This document shows, one piece after another, positions 1 to 7,000 of a DNA stretch of 12,114 nt. The position numbers and the translations under genes are program-made. The notes beneath the pieces were generated by a model that searched no databases, had not been told where the DNA came from, and worked only from the letters and a program-made list of their open reading frames with translations. The stretch comes from Cylindrotheca closterium (taxonomy: Eukaryota; Bacillariophyta; Bacillariophyceae; Bacillariales; Bacillariaceae): contig CAKOGP040001794.1 in assembly GCA_933822405.4 (NCBI GenBank), positions 5,957 through 18,070 on the forward strand, given 5' to 3'. How positions within the stretch are numbered: the stretch's first letter is position 1; each line of letters opens with the position of its first letter.

Positions 1-258
1 GGCTTGTATCATTTTACCATCCGTGACAAGTTGGATTCTACCTGCTTTGAGTTTAAGAAGGACCATGCTGTGATGGAAAAACTTGACAGTCTGGTGCAGC
101 TCATGTTTCATGGTATTGGCTTTGGTGTCATGCGAGTCGTTTATATACGAGTCGATTATAAACGAGTCGATTATAGTCGACTCGTATATATACAACTCGC
201 ATATATAGACGACTTGTATATAATTGGGTCGTATATAGTTGGGTCGTTTATATACTAG
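1..258 (+). CDS. Partial open frame entering from the left edge, running into the iteron array
   Basis: Frame 1 is open from the first base to a stop at 256-258. The first 45 or so residues have ordinary composition (for example the stretch IRDKLDSTCFEFKKDH) and could be the C-terminal end of a protein that begins outside the window. From about base 131 the frame enters the 15-bp repeat array, where it becomes a run of imperfect five-residue repeats (VYIRV, DYKRV and similar) simply because 15 is a multiple of three. That half is therefore not evidence of coding. I do not recognise the protein. It could equally be chance open sequence. The only internal start codons are weak candidates, so no start is proposed. 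Confidence 0.2.
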   Translation, partial: GLYHFTIRDKLDSTCFEFKKDHAVMEKLDSLVQLMFHGIGFGVMRVVYIRVDYKRVDYSRLVYIQLAYIDDLYIIGSYIVGSFIY

Positions 259-318
259 TCAATATATAATTGGGTCGTATATAGTCGGGTCGTTTATATA
301 CGAGTCGATTATATACGA
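131..318. repeat. 15-bp iteron-like array, about 12 copies
   Basis: The core GTCG recurs at 136, 151 and 166, then at 228, 243, 274, 289 and 304, with a degenerate copy GTCA at 258; spacing is 15 or 16 bp. Each unit is RRGTCG followed by an AT-rich tail such as TATATA, ATTATA or TTTATA. The stretch between 176 and 215 holds units in the opposite sense (CGACTC, CAACTC, CGACTT), so the array is made of both direct and inverted copies. It ends in the inverted repeat at 304-396 and continues on the far side as three more units. It lies about 200 bp upstream of the primase/helicase relic. Confidence 0.75.
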
Positions 319-396
319 CCCGTAGTAAACAAATTAGGGAATAGTTTCTTATAAAATTAATATTTTTTTGTATACTACGGGTCGTATATAAACGAC
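304..396. repeat. 24-bp inverted repeat around a 45-nt AT-rich loop (candidate origin core)
   Basis: The left arm at 304-327 and the right arm at 373-396 are reverse complements at 23 of 24 positions, including an uninterrupted 16-bp match centred on CGACCCGTAGTA / TACTACGGGTCG. The 45 bases between them (328-372) are strongly AT-rich and include a run of seven T. Both arms contain units of the 15-bp array. Known origins recognised by UL9-type proteins combine short binding boxes with an AT-rich palindromic or spacer region, and a UL9-like helicase relic lies just downstream. The origin role is inferred from this architecture and not shown by the sequence. Confidence 0.6.
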
Positions 397-430
397 TTGA
401 TGTATAAACGGGTCGATTATATACCTGTCG
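379..430. repeat. Right-hand continuation of the 15-bp array
   Basis: GTCG cores recur at 381, 412 and 427 with a degenerate unit (CGACTTG) between the first two, keeping the 15-16 bp spacing of the left array. The remaining stretch to the first start codon (431-528) is ordinary sequence in which I see no TATA box or other promoter element that I would defend. Confidence 0.6.
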
Positions 431-528
431 GTGCTTCCGACAAATCGATGATGTACGTGTCATATCAAGATTGACAAAAAACAAGAGAGAAACGAGTGAT
501 GAAACAAGGATGAGCATCAGAGAACAAT

Positions 529-1227
529 ATGTACGACTACGACTACGACTACGACTACAACTCTGGTGAGGAAGATGCATATGAGTCAGAACGACAAGCC
601 TATGAACGGGAAGCTCAGGCGGAACGTGAACGAGAATGTCAAGCAATTGTGGCAGCGCGCATACGAGAAGCATTTGAAGCGGAGGTTAGTGCGGCTTGGG
701 GGGTATACTACAACCGCATGCAGAAATTCAACGAAAAGGGGGTCCAAAGGCAACAAACGCTTGCTACGGCACTCCTTTCCAAGACGGATTCAACACTGGC
801 ACTATTTGCGATGGATAGGCCAAAAGTGGTCAGAGGCAATCTAAAGCATGTGAAGGAGTACTTGGTTGCGCCTCCAACTAAAATCTTCCAGGCAGCCCAT
901 CTACATATAGGACATGTCGTTTTGGATGAGGTGGTGCTTTCGAAACAGGCCTCGCCGTTACATTTTGATGTAGAAATTAAGAAGGTGACATCGACGCTTA
1001 GCATTACTATGTTATGTGATGTCTTGAAAGCACACCTCGACGCGGAGTATAGAGACTATGAGCCGTCCATAATTGGTGAGCTCGTCGATGCATTCTGCGA
1101 GGTGGCGGTACAAGACTGGGAAGAAGAGGAATGTGCGTCCGGGCTCAAAGTGATAAAGGGAGCTATTACAAAGGTATTGAGGAAGGTTGAGGCGAAGAGG
1201 ATGTCGTGGAAGAGTTCTTGGTCCTGA
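529..1227 (+). pseudogene. Primase relic, N-terminal piece with DxE motif
   Basis: This frame-1 piece starts at an ATG with A at -3 and ends 232 codons later in TGA. Residues 2-10 are a Tyr-Asp repeat produced by a hexanucleotide microsatellite. Residues about 13-55 are rich in Glu, Arg and Ala with heptad-like character and are probably helical or coiled-coil. Residues 143-150 (PLHFDVEI) match motif I of archaeo-eukaryotic primases, a hydrophobic strand followed by D-x-E, whose acidic residues bind catalytic metal (D147, E149; codons at 967-975). The following 40 residues (LCDVLKAHLDAEY and on) fit the helix after motif I. After about residue 218 the reading no longer fits, and the homologous reading resumes in frame 3. 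The start is the first ATG in this open frame and is plausible but unproven. Confidence 0.6.
535..558 (+). repeat. Hexanucleotide microsatellite (GACTAC)x4
   Basis: Four perfect copies of GACTAC follow the TAC at 532-534, immediately after the proposed start codon, and encode alternating Asp-Tyr. It is in frame, so gain or loss of units would not disturb downstream reading. Confidence 0.9.
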
Positions 1228-2102
1228 CTGGCTGCAGGAGGGATAAATTTTCTTTGCATGTCAAGCTGAAAACAATGCCCCTTGTGGTGTTCGAGATTGC
1301 ACGGGTCTTTACTTGGGACAACACCGAGTGGTTGTTGGAGCATGTGGGCGGTTGGCGGACCCCAGAAGGGAGGTTTAGACTCAAGGCGCTGATGCTGAAT
1401 CGGATGAAAGCTGATACTGCCTCTGGCGAGCTCCTCTTCCGTGGTTATGATGATACTCCCTTTGACGAAGCGATCTATGGTCGGAACCATCTTTTACGTA
1501 TGCCGGGCGCAACAAAGTTGAAGCCTGTCCCTGCACTTGTGCCTGTGAGATGTGTACCAGGGCAACGGTCCTCCTGTCGGATGATACGGCCCCTGACGCC
1601 GTTCCACAACATTTTCCCAATCACGGAGGCAGGGTATGGAGACTGGCTGGACCATACAATCTGTTGCTCTAGCGTAGGTGTGTCCTTCCGGACAGACTAT
1701 GTGCTTACGAAGTGGAAACCAGGCCCTTCTTATCCCGCCAAACGTAGGTGGTTTCTCGAGTTCCGAGAGCATCGTCACTACCCTCAGTGGATACAGAGTT
1801 TTGAAGAGGTTCCGTTCGATGATGGTAACGTATTACTTTACAGGGAACAAAGGCCGACCCGGGGCAGAGCTACAAACCAAGAGGCGGAGAGAGCGGCGAG
1901 GACCCCCATGACGTTGGAAAACGATACGGAACGAGAGCTCGTGTCCCCAGATGCGTTCTTTCGTGACAAAACGGGAGAGAGAAAGACCTTGAAGAGGTTT
2001 AAGCCCGGCGAATTCCTCTTCCATGTGCATAACGGTGTAGAAGAAAACACGCCAAGTGGGAGAGTGTATGCTTCTGGTTTTTTTCTGTTACGGGTGCAGT
2101 AA
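1191..2102 (+). pseudogene. Primase relic, middle piece with SxH and third catalytic motif
   Basis: Frame 3 is open from just after a TGA at 1188-1190 to TAA at 2100-2102. There is no believable own start: the first possible initiator, GTG at 1206, lies mid-domain, so this continues the preceding piece after a frame break. The reading RRDKFSLHVKL at about 1236-1268 matches motif II (S-x-H; Ser codon at 1251, His at 1257). The reading FDEAIYGRNHLLRMPGATK at about 1461-1517 matches motif III of UL52/PrimPol-type primases, with the catalytic Asp at 1464, an aromatic-R-N stretch and a closing Lys. The last 40 residues (PGEFLFHVHNG to YASGFF) lead into a Cys-x2-Cys that lies in the next frame, which suggests a zinc knuckle split by the break. 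The roles of these motifs come from the family; no activity is expected from this copy. Confidence 0.6.
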
Positions 2103-3501
2103 ATATCATGCGACAAAGAGAACATCTCCGTTGGAAGAACGGTACCCCTTTACAGACGGGGAAGTAACGGCGTGTGACAATCCTTCTGGCTTCCTGACTG
2201 ACCATGTGGACATTGACTGGGCAGGGCTCTACAATAGCGAGAAAAAAATTGTGGTTATCGATGCCCCGATGGGATCGGGGAAGACACAGTCCCTGGAAAG
2301 CTTGATTGACACTCTGGATCACAACAGTGTGGCAGAGGAACCACTTCGGTGTTGTGTTGTATCTTTCAGGCGGCTACTAGCGAAGCAACAAGCTATGCGT
2401 CTTGGCATTACGAACTACTTGGAGTTGGACAAGGACCAGCTTATGCAAAATACAGGGTTTCAGCATCTTGTGATTGTGAAAAATTCACTGTGGAAGCTAG
2501 GAAGAAAACCGTTTCATGTCATGGTATTAGACAAACAGGGGATGCTCAGGAGGCATTTCTTGAGTCCAATTGTGTCGCAGGTTCTTCCGAAGGTCTTCAG
2601 CCGGTTCGTTGAGCTCATACGGGAGGCCGAACTAGTGGTACTTTTGCAGGACAACGTGTCAAGGGAGGATGTCCAGTTCTACACGACACTGGAGGGTGTG
2701 GAGGCTGATAATAGACGGTACGTGGAGGCGATACGGTTCAAGAAAGACATCGTGGTCCATCCTATGCAGTACACCACTCAATTGGCTGCCGCCGTCGCTC
2801 AGGTCCTTCAAAGCTACGAAGAGAATGTCGAGGAAGTTGATGACGGCGGGGGCAAGGCGCTTGTGCAACCATTCATGATATTTTGTTCCCATGTCAAGTT
2901 TGCGATATACCTTGTCTCGAAACTGCAGGAGAAGGCTCGTCAGTTGGGTAGCGACCCAGAGAGGGTCAAAGGCATGTGGTCGTCCATTCGAATGAGTGCC
3001 TTCTGTGCGGAGTTTGCCAACGATCCAAATGAAAATGCGAGCAGAGCAGACGTCCTTGTCGTGGGTGCGGGGTTTTCCATATCCAAACACTTCCATTTTT
3101 TCTTTGCTTTTCTATTCAATAGGATCCTCTCTCATGAAGATGAACGCCAGTTCACCCGTCGTTTGCAATATGTCATGGATGGTTTGCCACAGAATGCGAA
3201 ACGGCAGTCCTACATGTACGTTCAGGAAGGGAACGGAATTCCATTTGAGTATGAAACGGTGTTAAAGGACATGGCTACAGTTAGGAGCAAGCTGCCCCAG
3301 CCGGCAGAGGAAATTGAAACCTCCTATATCGCAGTGGAGGCAGCACTCTGCCTTGAGGGGACGCTGGCGAGGGTGGAGACCGAGAGGGCTTACAGTTCAG
3401 CGACCATCACACGCTTTGGAAACAATATGGTGAGAATGACATTCAAAGTCAATTCACCGAGATGGACAAGGTCGGGGAAAGGGAGGAGAAGGAATTCCTG
3501 A
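2056..3501 (+). pseudogene. UL9-like superfamily 2 origin-binding helicase relic, main piece
   Basis: This is the longest open piece (481 codons if GTG 2056 is counted, though the frame really joins at the T run near 2080). Early residues give CYGCSKYH, probably the rest of the zinc knuckle. The reading IVVIDAPMGSGKT (about 2233-2286) is a Walker A P-loop with Lys at 2281. The reading VVSFRRLLAKQQAMRLGITN (from 2356) matches the motif Ia region typical of herpes origin-binding helicases. Motif II is VLDKQGML (Lys codon at 2533), where the family expects D-E; the catalytic Glu is missing. The reading MIFCSHVKFAIYLVSKL (from about 2875) fits motif IV. The reading ADVLVVGAGFSISKHF (from about 3046) fits motif V. 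The reading QFTRRLQYV (3148-3174) fits motif VI, with Gln where the second Arg of the R-x-R pattern is expected. The frame is lost between about 3340 and 3440. Confidence 0.68.
2078..2084 (+). other. T7 homopolymer at a frame break
   Basis: The primase-side frame (3) and the helicase-side frame (1) overlap here. The primase reading makes sense up to this run and the helicase-side Cys-x2-Cys begins two bases after it. One base more or less in the run accounts for the break, so a polymerase-slippage indel, or a sequencing error in a homopolymer, is the simplest explanation. Confidence 0.55.
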
Positions 3502-3881
3502 AGGAGTTCCGCAGTTTTGCAAACAAGCACAAAGCTAGCATCGCAGACCTGGTGATGAATCAAAGCGATGGGGCGACAATCACCTCCATTCTGTACCAGA
3601 TGGAGGCTGCTTCTGGTGCGGAGCTCATGTGTGCTGGTGCCGCGTCGGATAGAGTGAGGACGTTACAAGAGGACTTCAGGAGGGAGGATATTGCTAAAGG
3701 GATTATCAAGAAGTGGGAACCTGATACAGCCAAGTATACCAAATTTATTGGGAATAACAGTGCAATCGTCAGCGTTGTCAGGAAGGCAAAGCAGTTACTT
3801 TGTTGGCTGTGTTACTTATATCAAAACATTAGGGGTGGGGAATTCGTCACCACTGAAGCATCTATCCCAACGGATCCCTAA
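3393..3881 (+). pseudogene. C-terminal piece of the helicase relic
   Basis: Frame 3 is open through this region to TAA at 3879-3881. From about 3393 it reads plausibly (LWKQYGEN at about 3414, then MDKVGEREEKEFLKEF from 3462), while the frame-1 reading turns into a basic, Arg-rich tail that looks out of frame. I therefore place the break between about 3340 and 3440 and treat this as continuation, not as a separate gene starting at ATG 3462. It is helical and charged, with no motif I recognise. In the herpes family the region after the helicase core carries the sequence-specific DNA-binding function, but no similarity at that level is visible here. Confidence 0.4.
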
Positions 3882-4038
3882 TGCAGCAAACCATAGAAAA
3901 TGGTCTGCGCTCAAACTAGGTGGTGAGTTGCTTCCAAAGCTGTTGGCTCCGATCCGGGGAGAACAGGCAATAAGTTATCTCCACAACCCTGGGAGCCTGC
4001 CGTTCTTTACTGGGGCCGAGGTCGTACAGTTAGTATAG
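3835..4038 (+). pseudogene. Possible last piece of the same relic
   Basis: After the frame-3 stop at 3881, frame 1 remains open to TAG at 4036-4038 and keeps ordinary coding-like composition (KWSALKLGGELLPKLLAPIR at 3898-3957). It also keeps the higher G+C content of the relic, which drops right after 4040. This may be the true C-terminus after one more frame break, or chance. I see no family match. Confidence 0.25.
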
Positions 4039-4104
4039 GGTCTTTTATGAAAAAAAAAGGGGTAGGGATAGGTAAAATTCAAACACTTGCAGGTCATGAT
4101 TCCA

Positions 4105-4240
4105 AACAGTCGTGGAAAACGAGTGGCCTAGGCCCCCCGAATTCTGCGACAGGTCAGATGTCACATATTGAATATCCGCACAACCAAAGAATAGCCAACC
4201 CTAACACAACCAAAGAATGGCCAAACAGTCGTGGAAAAGA
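4105..4240 (-). repeat. Inverted copies of the 135-bp repeat family
   Basis: Read on the minus strand, 4105-4165 gives the same motif as the direct array further right: GACATCTGACCTGTCGCAG, then GAATTCGGGGGGCCTAGGCC, then ACTCGTTTTCCACGACTG. A second, partial inverted match at about 4208-4238 gives TTTTCCACGACTGTTTGGCC and ATTCTTTGG. Between them lie two AACCAAAGAATRGCC copies. The inverted copies face the direct array that begins at about 4474, so the two could pair as a long imperfect inverted repeat flanking 4241-4473. Confidence 0.65.
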
Positions 4241-4473
4241 CCCCTCAACTCCTGAAGACATGCAATCAACTTGATTCACTACTCTAACTCTTGGCCATCT
4301 AAAAACTTTTGAACATGCTTAGCAAAACAAAGAAAAATACACAGGATCCAGGGAGATGCATCTGTGAACTTAAAAATATTACTACTTTTTGTCATACTGC
4401 TATAATCGATCCACATTTGCCATAGCACTTGCTGACAGCCCAAGAATTCAACAATAACAAAATCCAGCTAATA
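4241..4473. other. Spacer without recognisable features
   Basis: AT-rich, with no open frame, RNA gene or repeat that I can support. It is bounded on the left by inverted and on the right by direct copies of the same repeat family, so it could be the inside of a degenerate inverted-repeat element. Confidence 0.4.
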
Positions 4474-4495
4474 TCATGACATCTGATATGTCACA

Positions 4496-5006
4496 GAATT
4501 TGGGGGGCATAGGCCACTCGTTTTCCGTGACTGTTTGGCCATTCTGACATCTGACATGTCGCAGAAACCATAGATTTCCACGGCTGATTGGCCATTCTTA
4601 AATTCAAGATGTGACATCTGAGATGTCGCAGAATTTGGGGGGCATAGGCCACTCGTTTTCCATGACTGGTTGGCCATTCTGACATCGGACGTGTCACAGA
4701 AACCATCGATTTCCACGACTGAGTCGCCATTCTTAAACTCAAGATGTGACATCTGAGATGTCGCAGAATTTGGGGGGCATAGGCCTCTTGTTTTCCGCGA
4801 CTGGTTGGCCATTCTTTCCTTGCACAGATATTCAATATGCACTTACATCAGAATCTCTGCGTTTTATCATCATAATATTTTGCTTTGGTATATTCCATCC
4901 ATCGTTAACATCCATCACCATTGGAAAAAGCAAGAGCTCTAACTTTTGAATCATCAAATAGAATGAGATCCAGCAAGTATTGATTCGCCACATCTGACAT
5001 GTCACA
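4496..5006 (+). repeat. 511-bp higher-order unit, copy 1
   Basis: Monomers run from 4496 to about 4818, followed by the non-monomer segment (about 4819-4979, ending AGCAAGTA) and a truncated monomer (4980-5006). Confidence 0.85.
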
Positions 5007-5517
5007 GAATTTGGGGGGCATAGGCCACTCGTTTTCCGCGACTGTTTGGCCATTCTGACATCTGACATGTCACAGAAACAATCAAATTCCACGACTGATT
5101 CGCCATTCTTAAATTCAAGATGTGACACCTGAGATGTCGCAGAATTTGGGGGGCATAGGCCACTCGTTTTCCATGACTGGTTGGCCATTCTGACATCTGA
5201 CGTGTCGCAGAAACCATCGATTTCCACGACTGATTTGCCATTCTTAAACTCAAGATGTGACATCTGAGATGTCGCAGAATTTGGGGGGCATGGGCCACTC
5301 GTTTTCCACGACTGGTTGGCCATTCTTTCCTTGCACAGAGATTCAATATGCACTTACATTAGAATCTCTGCGTTTTATCATCATAATATTTTGCTTTGGT
5401 ATATTCCATCCATCGTTACCATCCATCACCATTGGAAAAAGCAAGAGCTCTAACTTTTGAATCATCAAATAGAATGAGATCCAGCAAGTACTGATTCGCC
5501 ACATCTGACATGTCGCA
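5007..5517 (+). repeat. 511-bp higher-order unit, copy 2
   Basis: Same layout and length as copy 1: monomers 5007 to about 5329, non-monomer segment to 5490, truncated monomer to 5517. Differences from copy 1 are scattered single bases. Confidence 0.85.
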
Positions 5518-5827
5518 GAATTTGGGGGGCATAGGCCACTTGTTTTCCGTGACTGTTTGGCCATTCTGACATCTGAGATGTTGCAGAAACCATCAATTTC
5601 CACGACTGATTTGCCATTCTTAAACTCAAGATGTGACATCTGAGATGTTGCAGAATTTGGGGTGCATAGGCCTCTTGTTTTTGGCACTGGTTGGCCATTC
5701 CCCCTTTTCGCAAAGATATTCAATATTTTGCTTTGGTATATTCCATCCATGGTTACCATCCATTGCCATTGGAAAAAGCAAGAGCTCTAACTTTTGAATC
5801 ATCAAATAGAATGAGATCCAGCAAGTA
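5518..5827 (+). repeat. 511-bp higher-order unit, copy 3, shortened
   Basis: It has only one and a half dimers (markers at 5518 and 5653), and about 40 bp are missing from the non-monomer segment between two AATAT stretches (after 5728), a microhomology deletion. It ends at the same AGCAAGTA boundary (5827) as the other copies. Confidence 0.8.
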
Positions 5828-5863
5828 TCACCTACATCATGATGTGCCCACGGCCAATGACAA

Positions 5864-5916
5864 GTAATGAAATAATGAATGATCTGTCTTTATTGTAATG
5901 AAATAATGAATGATCT
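5864..5916 (+). repeat. 22-bp direct repeat, two copies
   Basis: GTAATGAAATAATGAATGAT plus CT occurs at 5864-5885 and again at 5895-5916, 31 bp apart, in the AT-rich gap between the 511-bp array and the 2005-bp array. Confidence 0.85.
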
Positions 5917-5974
5917 ATCAAAATCAAATGATCCATAAAAAAAAGACAAGTGTTAAAAGCACATTTGAAGCGGC

Positions 5975-6803
5975 ATGTCAGAATCAGATTCTGAAGACAA
6001 AGAACCCCAAAGCAGAAGTGAGAAATTTGCAGTAAAATATATTGATTCATTGTCTGCTATAACTGGTGATGGATCCAGTATTGCTAGTGATTGGAACAAG
6101 GAAGATAAAGAAAGCAACAACTTCGATTTTGATAAGTCTCAGATCACTCATCTTGGAAGGAACCAGTTGCTGAACCTGTCACTCTTTATTCGGCCTGGCA
6201 TCTTGGCTGAGAATGAAAAGGAACCTGATGACAGTGAGATAAGCATTATATGCTGTCAGCCTATATCTGTGCAAAGAGAGTCCATAAATCCAAAGATTTG
6301 GAGTCGTCGCTTGCTAGGAGCTGGGCAAAATACGAGCAGGCTCCTATCACCCCTGTGGTCTATGTTGCTGAAAAGGGCATGGCATCACAAAATGATTCTC
6401 CAATTGTGCCTATGAACTTTCCTGAAAGCAAACAAGGCTGTCATGAGGAGCTTTGGAACAACCAGTAAATGGCTGTTACTGCTAAGGAAAAGGACATTGA
6501 ATCAGCTATCAACATCTTGTTCCCAAAGTGGAGTGAACAGGAAGGGGTTGAATGTGCTTTGAGTTATTATTCATGGCTATGTGTCAGACCTTTGACCTCG
6601 CCACTGTGGGCGGCTGGTTGAAATTATTGAAGAGCCTGATTGTCAACAAATCTCCTCCACGCGTGCAAAAGATACAGGTGCTGAGGTGCTACACGTCACT
6701 TATTTTTGCAAACAGGGTCAACTTGAGCGTGGCCCTTCTAACTGGAGAGGAATTTGTATTTGCATTGAAGCAACAAAGATGTCGCAGAATTTGGGGGGCA
6801 TAG
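5975..6803 (+). pseudogene. Decayed coding region of unknown family, copy 1 (least broken head)
   Basis: ATG 5975 opens a 146-codon frame whose start is Ser/Asp/Glu-rich (MSESDSEDKEPQSRSEK) and then ordinary (ITHLGRNQLLNLSLFIRPG). Near 6250-6300 the coding-like reading passes to frame 1 (EKGMASQNDSPIVPMNF), meets an in-frame TAA at 6466-6468, and continues in the same frame (MAVTAKEKDIESAINILFPK from 6469) to about 6600. It then passes to frame 3 (VGGWLKLLKSLIVNKS, ALLTGEEFVFALKQQ), ending at about 6776 where a piece of the 511-bp repeat begins. This looks like one protein-coding segment of about 270 residues that has lost its frame, or a set of exons. I do not recognise the family, and no catalytic motif is visible. 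Confidence 0.4.
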
Positions 6804-7000
6804 GCCACTCATTTTCCGCGACTGGTTGGCCATTCTTTCCTTGCACAGATATTCAATATGCAATTACATTAGAATCTCTGCGTTTTATCATCATAATATT
6901 TTGCTTTGGTATATTCCATCCATGGTTACCATCCATCCCCATTGGAAAAAGCAAGAGCTCTAACTTTTGAATCATCAAATAGAATGAGATCCAGCAAGTA
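6777..7000 (+). repeat. Single piece of the 511-bp repeat inside copy 1
   Basis: One half-dimer (GATGTCGCAG then GAATTTGGGG at 6787) is followed by the full non-monomer segment, ending at the same AGCAAGTA boundary as in the main array. It interrupts the decayed coding region on its left. Confidence 0.85.

Larger units (their letters stand above)
529..4038 (+). pseudogene. Broken primase plus UL9-like origin-binding helicase gene (whole locus)
   Basis: Reading order is frame 1, frame 3, frame 1, frame 3, with a doubtful last piece in frame 1. The pieces together encode a fusion of an archaeo-eukaryotic primase (DxE, SxH and third-motif D all visible), a possible zinc knuckle, and a superfamily 2 helicase with a clear P-loop. 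The motifs come in the expected order and spacing, so the pieces look like one ancestral polypeptide of more than 1100 residues. Frames break near 1190-1205, in a T7 run at 2078-2084, and between about 3340 and 3440. Helicase motif II and motif VI also lack expected residues. The family is known from giant viruses (a mimivirus protein annotated as a putative origin-binding protein has this architecture, from memory) and from related elements in eukaryotic genomes. I read this as an inactivated endogenous copy. Sequencing error could explain single frame breaks, but not the lost motif residues. Confidence 0.7.
4474..5827 (+). repeat. Nested higher-order tandem repeat (67/68 > 135 > 511 bp)
   Basis: The marker GAATTTGGGG occurs at 4496, 4631, 4766, then 5007, 5142, 5277, then 5518 and 5653. 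Within a block the spacing is exactly 135 bp; between blocks it is exactly 511 bp. Each 135-bp unit is two related monomers of 68 and 67 bp that share TTTCCRCGACTG, GCCATTCT and ATGTCGCAGAA. Each full block is two and a half dimers plus a non-monomer segment of about 190 bp ending AGATCCAGCAAGTA. Several minus-strand frames stay open across it only because 135 is divisible by three. Confidence 0.9.

Noticed and set aside
248..673. Minus-strand 141-codon frame opposite the iteron array and primase start
   Set aside because: Its openness comes from the 15-bp repeats and the GACTAC microsatellite read backwards; it overlaps the better-supported plus-strand primase piece.
2078..2084. Programmed ribosomal frameshift joining primase and helicase
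   Set aside because: No canonical slippery heptamer with downstream pseudoknot is evident, other frame breaks exist nearby, and motif residues are lost, so decay is more economical.
2659..3096. Minus-strand 145-codon frame
   Set aside because: Shadow of the helicase piece, which has recognisable motifs on the plus strand.
4050..4058. Poly-A run as the tail of a retroposed copy of the relic
   Set aside because: Only about eight A, no target-site duplication seen, no polyadenylation signal before it, and the sequence continues with GGGG.
4474..5759. Long minus-strand open frames (114-173 codons) across the 511-bp array, repeating a CPPNSAT-like phrase
   Set aside because: Two minus-strand frames are open at once, they repeat with the 135-bp (45-codon) period, and they simply reflect a tandem unit divisible by three without stops. 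No start, domain or codon bias supports a gene.
131..5827. CRISPR array from the regular repeats
   Set aside because: Spacers between the 15-bp or 135-bp units are not unique equal-length sequences, the repeats are contiguous and nested, and the context is eukaryotic.
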